Shown: positions 25,404 through 34,478, counted from the stretch's first letter. The stretch: 64,000 nucleotides of DNA from Ilyomonas sp965214235 (GCA_965214235.1 CBDCBH010000003.1:1178001-1242000); one strand, 5' to 3'. The notes: generated by a model not told the origin, from the letters alone. Numbers and translations are program-made.

Positions 25404-25544
25404 GAATAAAAGTTTAATTTTTGTGAATAGAAAAGAAAGTAATAAGTGAAATTTACTATCTGCTACTACTTTCAAATAAAGAAACTGCTTTTATTCGCAG
25501 CTTATTATTGCTCAATAGTAAATCATAAATTTCTCTTTTCAATT

Positions 25545-26609
25545 TCACACCGGCATCATCCAGCCCCATTTGTCTTCAGATCTTCCTTCGCGGATGTCGC
25601 TTAAACGTTGTCTCAATTCAGGTGCTACTTTCCATTTGGCAGTATCAAAATACATCGAATCATCTTTATAACGCAGTTCTTCTATGTAAGATACAATAGC
25701 TGCTGTGCCGGTGCCAAACGCTTCTATGTATTTTCCGGCTTCGTAAGCAGCCATCAGCTCATCAATGCTTATGTTTCGTTCTTCTACTTCCCAACCTATT
25801 TCGTTTATAATTTGTATAGCGCTATCACGTGTTACGCCATGCAATATGGTTCCTTCATCAAGCGACGGTGTAATGACCGTATTATCAATTACAAAAAAAA
25901 CATTCATACTGCCTACTTCCTGCAGCCATTTGTGTTCAAAAGCGTCGGTCCACAACACCTGGTCGTAACCCATTTCTTTTGCTTTTTGTGCAGCTTGTAA
26001 ACTAGCGCCGTAATTACCTGCATTCTTCGCAAAGCCAACGCCGCCAGGCGCTGCACGTGTGTAAGTTTCTTCTACCAATATCTTCATGGGCGCACCATAA
26101 TAAAAACCGGTTGGGCTTAATAAAATTAAAAATTTATAACTGTTAGACGGGCGCACACCAATCGCTTCTTCGGTGGCAAACATTACCGGGCGGATATATA
26201 AAGAATGATCGGGCTTCGCAGGAATCCATGCTTTTTCTAATTTTACCAATTGCTTTAAGCCATCCATAAAAATTCCTTCGGGTACTTCGGGCATCTGCAT
26301 TCGCTTTGCCGAAGTATTGAAGCGTTTAAAATTTTCGTACGGGCGAAATATATATGTACTGCCATCTTCATGTTTATAAGCTTTAATGCCTTCAAAAATT
26401 GCCTGCCCGTAATGCAGCGCCGCCATCGAAGGAAAGAAAGAAAGAGGCCCGTACGGCTTAATTTCAACATTCGTCCATTCACCATTCATCCAATCGGCTT
26501 CCAGCATATAATCGGTAAAATCTTTACCAAAAACAAGACTGCTAAAATCGGTGCTCTTCAGTTTACTTTCTAAAACTTTTGTAACGGGGAACGTGAATGC
26601 TGTTGTCAT
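25545..26609 (-). CDS. ilvE: Branched-chain amino-acid aminotransferase
   Basis: 354 residues, class IV PLP aminotransferase for the last step of Ile, Leu and Val synthesis. Features of the longer BCAT form: YMLEADWMNGEWTNVEIKPY, GQAIFEGIKAYKHEDGSTYIF, PVMFATEEAIGVRPSNSYKF, GVGFAKNAGNYGASLQAAQK with the cofactor lysine, QEVGSMNVFFVIDN and GTILHGVTRDSAIQI. AFGTGTAAIVS is the C-terminal phosphate loop. A CAAAAATA box (TATTTTTG on the coding strand) is at 26632-26639. Divergent from the next gene across about 60 bases. Not clustered with other ilv genes here. Confidence 0.97.
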   Translation of the reverse strand: MTTAFTFPVTKVLESKLKSTDFSSLVFGKDFTDYMLEADWMNGEWTNVEIKPYGPLSFFPSMAALHYGQAIFEGIKAYKHEDGSTYIFRPYENFKRFNTSAKRMQMPEVPEGIFMDGLKQLVKLEKAWIPAKPDHSLYIRPVMFATEEAIGVRPSNSYKFLILLSPTGFYYGAPMKILVEETYTRAAPGGVGFAKNAGNYGASLQAAQKAKEMGYDQVLWTDAFEHKWLQEVGSMNVFFVIDNTVITPSLDEGTILHGVTRDSAIQIINEIGWEVEERNISIDELMAAYEAGKYIEAFGTGTAAIVSYIEELRYKDDSMYFDTAKWKVAPELRQRLSDIREGRSEDKWGWMMPV

Positions 26610-26670
26610 AACTTACCTTTATTTGCAAAAGCAAAAATAACAAAACAAGAGTTGTTTACTTATAATAATT

Positions 26671-27180
26671 ATGAAAATAAAGTTGCCTCCTTTTGTGCTT
26701 GCCGATTTATATAAAAATTCCTTGGTGATTACGGATGCTGTTTCGGAATTGCAACCTGCCGTGAATGAAACGGATACAGAGAACACAACTTTTTTTTGGG
26801 GAAATAACAATAAACAAATTGCAGTGCTGGTAAATGATGCAAACAAGCGTTTTACAGACGATGAAAGCTTGCATTTACTAACCAATATGTTGGCTGCTTT
26901 GCACATGAATGCAGAAGATATTGCATTAATAAATGTTGATAAAACCAACATAGATTATAAAGAGATGCAGGCTACACTTGAAACCCGCGTCTGCATTTTG
27001 TTTGATGTGCCTACACAGCGCATCGGGCTTCCGTTTCAAATGCCCGGTTATAAAGTGCAGGCATTCAACAATTGTAAGTTTTTATGCAGCGCTTCATTAC
27101 ATAAAATGAAAGGAAACAGCAAAGAAGCTAAGCTTGAAAAAACAAAATTATGGATGTGTTTAAAAACCATTTTTGAATGA
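26671..27180 (+). CDS. Conserved hypothetical protein upstream of rdgB
   Basis: 169 residues, soluble, no signal peptide or membrane segment. An alpha/beta pattern is visible: FVLADLYKNSLVI, QIAVLVNDANKRF, ESLHLLTNMLAALHM, RVCILFDVPTQRI and MKGNSKEAKLEKTKLWMCLK. The last gene-end bases overlap the start of rdgB by 4 (ATGA), indicating translational coupling. I do not recognise the family with confidence; its linkage to a nucleotide-pool enzyme suggests a nucleic-acid role but this is not evidence of function. Confidence 0.8.
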   Translation: MKIKLPPFVLADLYKNSLVITDAVSELQPAVNETDTENTTFFWGNNNKQIAVLVNDANKRFTDDESLHLLTNMLAALHMNAEDIALINVDKTNIDYKEMQATLETRVCILFDVPTQRIGLPFQMPGYKVQAFNNCKFLCSASLHKMKGNSKEAKLEKTKLWMCLKTIFE

Positions 27181-27791
27181 ATGAATTAAAAACAAAACAA
27201 GCTGTTACCCTCATATTCGCTACCAACAATCAACATAAAGCTGAAGAAATAAAAAACATCATCGGTAATCAATACCGTATCATTACTTTACAGGATGCCG
27301 GCATCAGCATAGATATTCCCGAACCGTTTGATACACTGGAAGAAAACGCAAAAGAAAAAGCAAGAGTGATATATGAAATAACAAAACAAAACTGCTTTAG
27401 CGAAGATACCGGACTGGAAGTAGAAGCCCTTAACGGCGAGCCTGGCGTGAAGAGTGCGCGCTATGCAGGTGATGATAAAAATGTTGCTGCCAACATAGAT
27501 AAACTGTTGCTGAAAATGCAACAAAAACAAACCCGCAACGCGCAATTTAAAACCGTTATTTCTCTTATTGTAAACCATGAATTTTACCTGTTTACAGGTG
27601 TTTGCAAAGGTGTTATTGCCAAACAGCAAAGCGGTGATGGTGGCTTTGGTTACGATTCTGTTTTTATTCCTGATGGCAGTAATAAAACATTTGCCCAAAT
27701 GACGGTAAAAGAAAAAAATACATTCAGCCATCGCCGCAAAGCAACCGATCAATTAATTGAATTTTTAAAAGGTTTGAGCGATGAGGTTTGA
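27177..27791 (+). CDS. rdgB: RdgB/HAM1 XTP/dITP pyrophosphatase
   Basis: 204 residues. Hydrolyses non-canonical purine nucleoside triphosphates (dITP, XTP) to monophosphates, preventing base misincorporation. Signature positions: LIFATNNQHKAEEIKNI at the N-terminus (T/SNNxxK), ENAKEKARVIYEITK, CFSEDTGLEVEALNG with the catalytic aspartate, PGVKSARYAGDD, GDGGFGYDSVFIPDG and FSHRRKATDQL. Length and motif set are standard. Coupled to the upstream gene by a 4-base overlap. Confidence 0.97.
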   Translation: MNELKTKQAVTLIFATNNQHKAEEIKNIIGNQYRIITLQDAGISIDIPEPFDTLEENAKEKARVIYEITKQNCFSEDTGLEVEALNGEPGVKSARYAGDDKNVAANIDKLLLKMQQKQTRNAQFKTVISLIVNHEFYLFTGVCKGVIAKQQSGDGGFGYDSVFIPDGSNKTFAQMTVKEKNTFSHRRKATDQLIEFLKGLSDEV

Positions 27792-27821
27792 TGTATTAGC
27801 GATAAGGTGCAAGAAATAAAT

Positions 27822-27872
27822 ATTCAATCTTCAATTAACAATCATCCATTAACAATATTCCATCCTTCGTTC
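27822..27872. repeat. Intergenic word repeat upstream of comA-like gene
   Basis: Words such as caatcttcaattaacaatca and ccattaacaatattccat, the same family of degenerate words as at 21235-21335. Confidence 0.5.
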
Positions 27873-27902
27873 CTTATTTTTGCCGCTGCTAAACAACTAC
27901 GA

Positions 27903-28682
27903 ATGAATTTTAACCTGGCGCAAATTCCGGAACGCACACAGCAGCCGCGTACTCATGGCATCACAATGGTAATGGACAAAGGATTGAGTTTGAACGATGC
28001 CAAAAATTTTTTAAGTATTGCGCATCCTTATGTTGATTTAATTAAGCTGGGCTTCGGAACTTCGTTTGTAACACCCAACCTGCGCGAAAAAATTGAAGCT
28101 TATCAATCTTATAACATCCCTGTTTATTTTGGCGGAACTTTGTTTGAGGCATTTTTAATTCGCAACCAGATTGATGAATACATTGCGGTTTGTAAAGATT
28201 ATAACATTACCTACATTGAAGTGAGCGATGGCTCTATCACCATTCCTCATGCAGAAAAATGTGGTTATATAGAAAAGCTCACCAAACATGGAACGGTGTT
28301 AAGTGAAGTGGGCAGTAAAGATGCTGCGCACATTATTCCGCCTTACAAATGGATTGAATTAATGAAGGCTGAATTAGAAGCAGGTTCAACTTATGTAATT
28401 GCCGAAGCGCGTGAAGGCGGCAATGTGGGCATTTACCGTGGCAGCGGCGAAGTGAGAGAAGGTTTGGTGAACGAAATTTTAACCCAGATACCCGGCGAAA
28501 AAATATTGTGGGAAGCGCCGCAAAAAGAGCAGCAGCTTTACTTTTTAGAATTGCTTGGCTGCAATGTAAACTTAGGCAATATTGCGCCTTCTGAAATGAT
28601 TCCGTTAGAAACCATGCGCATTGGCTTGCGTGGCGATACTTTTCATTTGTATTTAGATGCTGAAACAAAACAAAGAATGTAA
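27903..28682 (+). CDS. comA: Phosphosulfolactate synthase (ComA) family protein
   Basis: 259 residues from ATG 27903. TIM-barrel family that joins sulfite to phosphoenolpyruvate to make 2-phospho-3-sulfolactate. Visible landmarks: GITMVMDKGLSLNDAKNFL, YVDLIKLGFGTSFV, IPVYFGGTLFEAFLIRNQ, YIEVSDGSITIPHAEKC, LSEVGSKDAAHIIPPYK, VIAEAREGGNVGIYRGSGEV and NLGNIAPSEMIPLETMR. In archaea this begins coenzyme M synthesis; Bacteroidetes do not make CoM, so here it may feed sulfolactate or cysteate-type sulfonates. Ends 2 bases before the aroE start; likely co-transcribed. Confidence 0.9.
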   Translation: MNFNLAQIPERTQQPRTHGITMVMDKGLSLNDAKNFLSIAHPYVDLIKLGFGTSFVTPNLREKIEAYQSYNIPVYFGGTLFEAFLIRNQIDEYIAVCKDYNITYIEVSDGSITIPHAEKCGYIEKLTKHGTVLSEVGSKDAAHIIPPYKWIELMKAELEAGSTYVIAEAREGGNVGIYRGSGEVREGLVNEILTQIPGEKILWEAPQKEQQLYFLELLGCNVNLGNIAPSEMIPLETMRIGLRGDTFHLYLDAETKQRM

Positions 28683-28684
28683 CT

Positions 28685-29425
28685 ATGCGCACATTTGGCA
28701 TTATCGGTTTTCCATTATCTCATTCTTTTTCGCAAAAATATTTTACCCAAAAATTTATAGATGAATACATTGCTGATGCGTTGTTTGTAAATTTCCCTAT
28801 TCAGTCAATTAAAGACCTGCCTAAGCTTTTAAAATTTGTATCAGAATTAAAAGGATTAGCTGTTACCATTCCTTATAAAAAGCAAGTATTGCCTTTTTTA
28901 CAACAAGCAACAAATGAAGTAAAAGAAATAGGCGCCTGCAATTGTATTAAAATCATCAACAATAAATTACACGGTTACAATACTGATGTTACGGGTTTTG
29001 AAAAATCATTTATTACACATCTGCAACCTCATCATAAACACGCTTTAATTTTAGGCAGCGGCGGTGCATCGGCAGGGGTAGAATTTGTATTGAAGAAATT
29101 AAAAATAAATTACACCATCGTATCCCGCACCGCAACTTCGGCTAACACCGTTTTGTATGAAGATATGGATGAAAAACTGATGAAAAAAAACAGCGTAATT
29201 ATAAACTGCACGCCATTAGGAACTTATCCGAATGAGGATGAATCGCCCATCATTCCTTATTCTTTTCTAACCTCTGACCATTACTTGTTTGATTTGGTGT
29301 ACAACCCGCCGCTAACAAAATTTTTATTGTTAGGAAAAGAAAGAGGCGCAACCATTCAAAACGGTTATGATATGCTGACGATACAAGCGGAAGAAAACTG
29401 GAAAATTTGGAATGAAAATGTTTGA
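28685..29425 (+). CDS. aroE: Shikimate dehydrogenase
   Basis: 246 residues, NADPH-dependent reductase of the shikimate pathway. Motifs: GIIGFPLSHSFSQKYFTQ (substrate serines), LAVTIPYKKQVLPFLQQ with the catalytic lysine, GACNCIKIINNKLHGYNTD, GSGGASAGVEFVLKKLKI as the nucleotide-binding loop, IINCTPLGTYPNEDE and FDLVYNPPLTKFLLLGK, then GYDMLTIQAEENWKIW. Shorter than the E. coli enzyme (272) but complete. Starts 2 bases after the ComA gene and ends before the long palindrome shared with glnN. Confidence 0.96.
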   Translation: MRTFGIIGFPLSHSFSQKYFTQKFIDEYIADALFVNFPIQSIKDLPKLLKFVSELKGLAVTIPYKKQVLPFLQQATNEVKEIGACNCIKIINNKLHGYNTDVTGFEKSFITHLQPHHKHALILGSGGASAGVEFVLKKLKINYTIVSRTATSANTVLYEDMDEKLMKKNSVIINCTPLGTYPNEDESPIIPYSFLTSDHYLFDLVYNPPLTKFLLLGKERGATIQNGYDMLTIQAEENWKIWNENV

Positions 29426-29430
29426 AATAT

Positions 29431-29469
29431 AAGAAGGTTCCGAACCTTTTAAAGGTTCGGAACCTTCTT
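29431..29469. terminator. Bidirectional terminator, 19-bp perfect palindrome
   Basis: AAGAAGGTTCCGAACCTTT (29431-29449) and AAAGGTTCGGAACCTTCTT (29451-29469) are exact inverses around one base. It lies between convergent aroE and glnN and can end both. It contains the common word aaggttcggaacctt. Confidence 0.88.
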
Positions 29470-29485
29470 ATTATCCCGATCCCGA

Positions 29486-31675
29486 TTATCGCAAAAACAA
29501 CATCTCACGATATTTTGGCAATGTCCATTTATCATCATCTACCAAATGTTCTAACTTATCAACGTGGTAGCGGATTTCATCAAAGTACTTGCCTTTTACA
29601 TCATCGCAGTAAGCAATGGCTTTTTCGCGGCTATCGGTCATAGTGTTCGCCACTTTGCGCGCTTCTACCATTTCATTCACTTTGCTATAAATGATTTGTA
29701 TATGCTCTGATACTTCTTTCAAAATTTCTACCTGGCTGTTAAATGCAGATTCGGGCAAACCGGCATCTTTTAAACCCTTAATGTTTTCAGCCAATGTGTT
29801 TTGATAATTGATAGCCGCCGGAATAATATGATTCAATGAAATATCACCCATAATGCGGGCTTCAATCTGCACCTTTTTAATGTATTTTTCCAGTTCAATT
29901 TCGTGGCGCGCTTCCAGTTCCAGATGGTTGTAAACGCCATTGCTTTCAAATAAATGCTTGGCTTTATCGGTAAGCATGGCATCCAGCGCAAGCGGTGTTG
30001 TTTTTACATTAGGCAAGCCGCGCTTTTGGGCTTCTTCTGTCCATTCTTCACTGTAACCGTCTCCTTCAAACAATACCTTTTTGCTTTCAACAATGTACTT
30101 CTGAATAACGTGCATAATAGCAATTTCTTTCTTCTCATTTTTGTCTATCAGGCTGTCAACTTCGGCTTTAAAATTCTTAAGGGTTTCAGCCAGAATAGAA
30201 TTTAAAATAATCATTGCATTGGCGCAGTTGGCAGAAGAACCTACCGCGCGAAATTCAAATTTATTTCCTGTAAATGCAAAAGGCGATGTGCGGTTGCGGT
30301 CGGTATTATCCAACATCAATTCAGGTATGCTGCGATGCAAATCGAGTTTTAAAATCGCTTCATCCTGCTCATCAAATTTATCGCCCACACGGGTTTCAAT
30401 ATCAGATAAAACTTTGGCAAGATACTGACCTACAAACACCGAGATGATAGCCGGTGGCGCTTCATTCGCACCCAAACGATGATCGTTCGGCGCAGACGCG
30501 ATGGAAGCTCGAAGCAAGTCGGCGTAATCATTCACGGCTTTAATAGTGTTTACAAAAAAAGTAAGGAACATCAGGTTTGTTTTTGGCGTTTTACCCGGTG
30601 CCAGCAAATTCACGCCTGTATCGGTTGCCATACTCCAGTTGTTATGCTTGCCGCTGCCGTTAATACCGGCAAACGGTTTTTCGTGCAACAAAACAACAAG
30701 GCTATGACGCTTGGCTACGCGCGACATTACATCCATCAGCAACGTATTGTGATCAACTGCTAAATTCACTTCTTCAAAAATAGGCGCACACTCATACTGC
30801 GCCGGCGCTACTTCGTTGTGGCGTGTGCGTAGCGGAATGCCCAATTTATACGCTTCATTTTCATAATCGCGCATAAACGCATACACACGCTCGGGTATCG
30901 AACCAAAATAGTGATCTTCCAGTTGCTGACCTTTTGCAGGAGCTGCGCCAAACACGGTGCGACCGCATTGTACTAAATCAGGTCGTGCATTTGCCATGCC
31001 TTCATCAATTATAAAATATTCCTGCTCCCAGCCTAATGTGGGTGTTACTTTCGTTACATTTTTATCAAAAAAATTGGCTACTTCAACAGCCGATTTATTT
31101 AACGCTTCCAACGCTTTTAAAAGTGGCGCTTTATAATCGAGCGACTCACCTGTGTAGGACACGAAAATGGTAGGAATACAAAGCGTTTTGCCATTGCCTA
31201 TTTCCATAATAAATGCCGGTGAAGAAGGATCCCAGGCAGTGTAGCCGCGGGCTTCAAACGTAGCACGCAAACCGCCGCTGGGAAATGAAGAAGCATCCGG
31301 CTCCTGCTGAATTAACGCCGCACCATCAAATTCTTCGATGGCGGTTCCATCGCTTTTTATAGTAAAAAAAGAATCGTGCTTCTCCGCAGTGGTTCCGGTA
31401 AGCGGCTGAAACCAGTGCGTGTAGTGCGTTACACCCATGGCTTCTGCCCAGGTTCTGATACCGCTGGCAATTTGATTGGCCACATAACGGTCTATTTTTT
31501 TCCCGCCTCTTACACTGCCCGATAAACTTTTATAAGCTTCATCACTAAGAAATTCACGGGCTTTTTTTATGGTGAAAACATGGTCGCCGAAAATAGCGGT
31601 AATCTTAGCAGATTCTTCAGTTGGTGTTTGGAGATGGCTTGTCAAGTTGTTGATTGCCTGAAACCGTAATGACAT
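29486..31675 (-). CDS. glnN: Type III glutamine synthetase
   Basis: 729 residues, the dodecameric large form of glutamine synthetase (ammonia + glutamate + ATP to glutamine) typical of Bacteroidetes and cyanobacteria. Family landmarks: FQAINNLTSHLQTPTEES at the start, HYTHWFQPLTGTTAEKHDSF, GWEQEYFIIDEGMANARPD, RTRHNEVAPAQYECAPIFEE, NGSGKHNNWSMATDTGVNLL, GANEAPPAIISVFVG and NRTSPFAFTGNKFEFRAVGS. All metal-site acids visible. A perfect dyad (31730-31750) lies 55 bases upstream, likely an operator. Monocistronic. Confidence 0.98.
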   Translation of the reverse strand: MSLRFQAINNLTSHLQTPTEESAKITAIFGDHVFTIKKAREFLSDEAYKSLSGSVRGGKKIDRYVANQIASGIRTWAEAMGVTHYTHWFQPLTGTTAEKHDSFFTIKSDGTAIEEFDGAALIQQEPDASSFPSGGLRATFEARGYTAWDPSSPAFIMEIGNGKTLCIPTIFVSYTGESLDYKAPLLKALEALNKSAVEVANFFDKNVTKVTPTLGWEQEYFIIDEGMANARPDLVQCGRTVFGAAPAKGQQLEDHYFGSIPERVYAFMRDYENEAYKLGIPLRTRHNEVAPAQYECAPIFEEVNLAVDHNTLLMDVMSRVAKRHSLVVLLHEKPFAGINGSGKHNNWSMATDTGVNLLAPGKTPKTNLMFLTFFVNTIKAVNDYADLLRASIASAPNDHRLGANEAPPAIISVFVGQYLAKVLSDIETRVGDKFDEQDEAILKLDLHRSIPELMLDNTDRNRTSPFAFTGNKFEFRAVGSSANCANAMIILNSILAETLKNFKAEVDSLIDKNEKKEIAIMHVIQKYIVESKKVLFEGDGYSEEWTEEAQKRGLPNVKTTPLALDAMLTDKAKHLFESNGVYNHLELEARHEIELEKYIKKVQIEARIMGDISLNHIIPAAINYQNTLAENIKGLKDAGLPESAFNSQVEILKEVSEHIQIIYSKVNEMVEARKVANTMTDSREKAIAYCDDVKGKYFDEIRYHVDKLEHLVDDDKWTLPKYREMLFLR

Positions 31676-31729
31676 AGATTTGAAAATTTTTTATAACGAC
31701 AAAAAAAATGATTTTCTCTGAATATTATC

Positions 31730-31750
31730 ATTCTAATTTTATATTAGAAT
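31730..31750 (-). promoter_or_regulatory. Palindromic operator candidate upstream of glnN
   Basis: ATTCTAAT (31730-31737) and ATTAGAAT (31743-31750) are perfect inverses around TTTAT. Location 55-75 bases upstream of the glnN start is what one expects for a dimeric regulator of nitrogen assimilation. The regulator is unknown. Confidence 0.6.
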
Positions 31751-31807
31751 AAGTTATTTTTAAAAACAGGAATAAGATTTGCAAAACAAGGGAAAAATTA
31801 TGAATGA

Positions 31808-33112
31808 TTATTTTTTTAATTTTTGAAAAGTAAATGTTTTGAAATCGATTGTTAAGAAAAGAAAAGCAATAAAAAGCGGTGTTGTTAAACTTTTATACCG
31901 CGCAGTTGCGCCCGAAAAAGTAACTGTATAACCGCAAAGCAGCCATACCGAAATGCTAAAAAATAAAAAACAAATAAGCAGCGAATTTATCTTTTTTAAA
32001 GATTGATGAAAACAAACCCAAACCAACATCACAACCATAACAAAAGTGTTTTCAAGAAAACTGAACAGGTAAAGAATACCTTTTACATCGCTCCAATGCG
32101 GGCGTAAAAAAATAAGGTCTAACGCATACGGAAAAAACCGTGTAAGAGAAAACAATGTTGGTTGTAAAGCGGGCAACACAATTTTTGAATTGCCGGGCAA
32201 CGCATTGAACTCTGTTTGCTTGTTAATAATGTATTGCGGGAAGTTGAGTGCAGGCGAAAGATGAGGCAATACAAAAAAAAGAAGAAAACCAACAGCATAA
32301 AAACAAGTAAAAACAAACCATTGATAGTGCGGCTTTGTATTACTAACATAAAAAGCGGTTAAAGCCGGTAGCAATAGTACCAAAACAACATTGCGCAAAG
32401 CGAATAAAACAGCAAAACAAAACAGCATCAGCAAACTATGTTTCCACAAAAAACGATGTTGAATTATTTGTTGATGAAAGCAATAAACACTTATCATCAA
32501 CGCAGAAAAGAGGAGCCCGTCTTTATGAACGCCGCTACACCAAAACAAAAATGAAGGCATTAAAAAAGTAAAGGCTATCAGCCACCATTTATTGTAGTTC
32601 CACAGCGGTTGAACCAGCCTGTACAAAGCAACCGGACCGAAGAAAAACAGAAAATTAAAGACGATGATGTTGGTGTAATAACTTTTGTTTGTAAACACAT
32701 TGATCACAGCCATCAGCTTGATGAAAACATTATCTTTTAAATCGTTCCAGTAAGAAGAACCGCTTAAAAACAAATTGCTGGTTTGATTGTATGGCGAATA
32801 AAATAAATCTTTTATAAAACCAATCGGGTCGCGCAGCAGCCAGTCTGTTTCTTTCAAACTGTCGTTATAAAAATGCCAGGTATCTGCCGTTGCAATGTAT
32901 TGGGGCGAAGCGTACAACCAGGCATACGCAAAGCCTGCAACAATTTTAATAACGAATAAAAGGATCAACCCAAACTTACCAATACCCGAATTTTTAAAGA
33001 ACGGAATGATGGTGATGAGCCAGGCAAACAAAAAAAAATAAACTATGAAAATAAGGCTTTGCAAACAGTTTGTTTTTGCAGCAAAATAATAACATTTCCA
33101 AAAGCATAACAC
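31808..33112 (-). CDS. Polytopic membrane protein, unknown function
   Basis: Up to 434 residues with about ten hydrophobic helices (LIFIVYFFLFAWLITII, FNFLFFFGPVALYRLV, SLLMLFCFAVLFALRNVVLV). The topology and the loops WHFYNDSLKETDWLLRDP and FWCSGVHKDGLLFSALM recall polysaccharide polymerase or GT-C-like enzymes, but I do not see a decisive motif. The start is uncertain: GTG 33112 gives the longest frame; TTG 33064 just before the first helix is an alternative. Neighbouring gap contains the word repeat gatttgtgatttgtgattt. Monocistronic. Confidence 0.75.
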   Translation of the reverse strand: MLCFWKCYYFAAKTNCLQSLIFIVYFFLFAWLITIIPFFKNSGIGKFGLILLFVIKIVAGFAYAWLYASPQYIATADTWHFYNDSLKETDWLLRDPIGFIKDLFYSPYNQTSNLFLSGSSYWNDLKDNVFIKLMAVINVFTNKSYYTNIIVFNFLFFFGPVALYRLVQPLWNYNKWWLIAFTFLMPSFLFWCSGVHKDGLLFSALMISVYCFHQQIIQHRFLWKHSLLMLFCFAVLFALRNVVLVLLLPALTAFYVSNTKPHYQWFVFTCFYAVGFLLFFVLPHLSPALNFPQYIINKQTEFNALPGNSKIVLPALQPTLFSLTRFFPYALDLIFLRPHWSDVKGILYLFSFLENTFVMVVMLVWVCFHQSLKKINSLLICFLFFSISVWLLCGYTVTFSGATARYKSLTTPLFIAFLFLTIDFKTFTFQKLKK

Positions 33113-33117
33113 GATTT

Positions 33118-33145
33118 TAGATTTGTGATTTGTGATTTGTGATTG
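33118..33145. repeat. Intergenic word repeat (GATTTGT)
   Basis: Three to four direct iterations of gatttgt(g) upstream of the membrane-protein gene, like the run at 57510 (gatttgtgatt). Confidence 0.6.
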
Positions 33146-33261
33146 CTGTTAGCCGCATCAGTAATGACTTGCAGTGAAAAGTGATGTACGCCTGAAAATT
33201 TTAAAAGGCATGAAGTTTTACATTTTTGGTTTTGCAATAAAATCACGAATCAAAAATTGTA

Positions 33262-34341
33262 TTATTCCGCGTCATCCAGCATCGCTTCATCAGGGTTGGC
33301 AATTACCTGTTCGCCTGCCTCTACATTACCAAACACTTCTGTTTTGCTATCGGTTTGATTGCCGGTGGTTACGGTTATCTTTTTAAATTTACTTTTCTCG
33401 TCTTTTACTAAAATATATTTTCCTTCGGTTGTGGTAAGCACCGCCGTTTTGGGAACGATAAAAGCGTTGGCGCTGCCGCCGGACGACAGCATCACATCTG
33501 CATACATGCCTGGCGATAATTTCGCATCCTGGTTGTCAATATCCGCTTCTATCAATTCACTTCTCAACTGCGATTGAATGTTCATTGACTTTCGGCTCAC
33601 GATGCCCGCAAACCTTACACCGGGCATTGCGCTGGTGGTAAAATAAATACTGTCTTTCTCTTTCAGCGATGCGGCTATATTTTCAGGCACCTGCACCTGT
33701 AAACGTAAGTGTTTGATCGTTTTTAATTCCAGCATCGGCGAGCTTTTGTCAACAGCATTTACCAGCGCGCCGGGGTGAACATTGCGTTGTGTAATTACGC
33801 CTTCAAACGGTGCGGTTACATTCAAATATCCCTGCACCGTTTGCTGCATTTGCCAGTTTGTTTTTTGCGCGTTGGAAAGCGCACTGTCGGCCTGCATGGT
33901 AGATTTGGCAGAAGATAAATCGTAAGGCGAAATGGCGCCAGCCGTTGCCGCTGCCACTGCTAAGCGTTGGTAGCGTTCCTTTGATATAGCGAAATTGGAT
34001 TGCGACTGCAAATATTTTTCTTTTGCTCCAATGGTTTGCTCCTGCATTTCGGGGGCTTCCAATGTCATTAACAATTGTCCTTTTTTCACTTCCGAACCAA
34101 TGTCAACCAACACCGTTTTTACATAGCCATTCACTTTAGGAAATATGCTTACTTCTTCGTAAGCCGCAAGTTGCGCAGGCAGTTTTAGGGTAGTTGCCAA
34201 ACCGCCTTTTTCAACCGTTGCCACCTTGTACTGCGTTGTTGTTTTTGTTGATGTTTGCGTTGGTTTTTGTTTTGTATCGGAAGATGAACAAGCGGTCATC
34301 ATCACTATTATAAAAATGAATAAAAAGAAGAAGCGTATCAT
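33262..34341 (-). CDS. RND efflux periplasmic adaptor (MFP) lipoprotein
   Basis: 359 residues, membrane-fusion protein linking the pump to the outer-membrane channel. Lipoprotein signal with the cysteine in IVMMTACSSS (about 18). Biotinyl-lipoyl-like lobe and hairpin: AAYEEVSIFPKVNGYVKTVL, VDIGSEVKKGQLLMTLEAPE, then helices to about 165 and YLNVTAPFEGVITQRNVHPG; beta-barrel KDSIYFTTSAMPGVRF and SPGMYADVMLSSGG. Last gene of the efflux operon (outer-membrane factor, pump, adaptor order, which differs from the usual adaptor-first arrangement), 135 bases after the pump gene, with a repeat between. Confidence 0.94.
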   Translation of the reverse strand: MIRFFFLFIFIIVMMTACSSSDTKQKPTQTSTKTTTQYKVATVEKGGLATTLKLPAQLAAYEEVSIFPKVNGYVKTVLVDIGSEVKKGQLLMTLEAPEMQEQTIGAKEKYLQSQSNFAISKERYQRLAVAAATAGAISPYDLSSAKSTMQADSALSNAQKTNWQMQQTVQGYLNVTAPFEGVITQRNVHPGALVNAVDKSSPMLELKTIKHLRLQVQVPENIAASLKEKDSIYFTTSAMPGVRFAGIVSRKSMNIQSQLRSELIEADIDNQDAKLSPGMYADVMLSSGGSANAFIVPKTAVLTTTEGKYILVKDEKSKFKKITVTTGNQTDSKTEVFGNVEAGEQVIANPDEAMLDDAE

Positions 34342-34401
34342 ATAAAAGAATTGAAAGAAGTTGAATAAATATTGAGAATCTGTTTACAATTTTTACATTG
34401 G

Positions 34402-34478
34402 GAACCACTAAGCCTCGAAGAAAAAAAGTTGCACAAAGTATTCTTTCCTTCTTCGTGTTCTTCGCAACTTTGTGGTTC
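34402..34478. repeat. Imperfect inverted repeat (AACCAC-AAAG / CTTCGTG type)
   Basis: GAACCACTAAGCCTCGAAGAA (34402-34422) faces its near inverse at 34458-34478, differing at four positions, with gcacaaag and cttcgtgttc words between. I recall this as a REP-like intergenic element common in Bacteroidetes and other phyla. The right arm overlaps the pump gene stop codon. Confidence 0.6.

Noticed and set aside
34402..34478. Insertion-sequence terminal inverted repeat
   Set aside because: No transposase-like frame inside or near and no target duplication; it looks like a REP-type palindrome instead.
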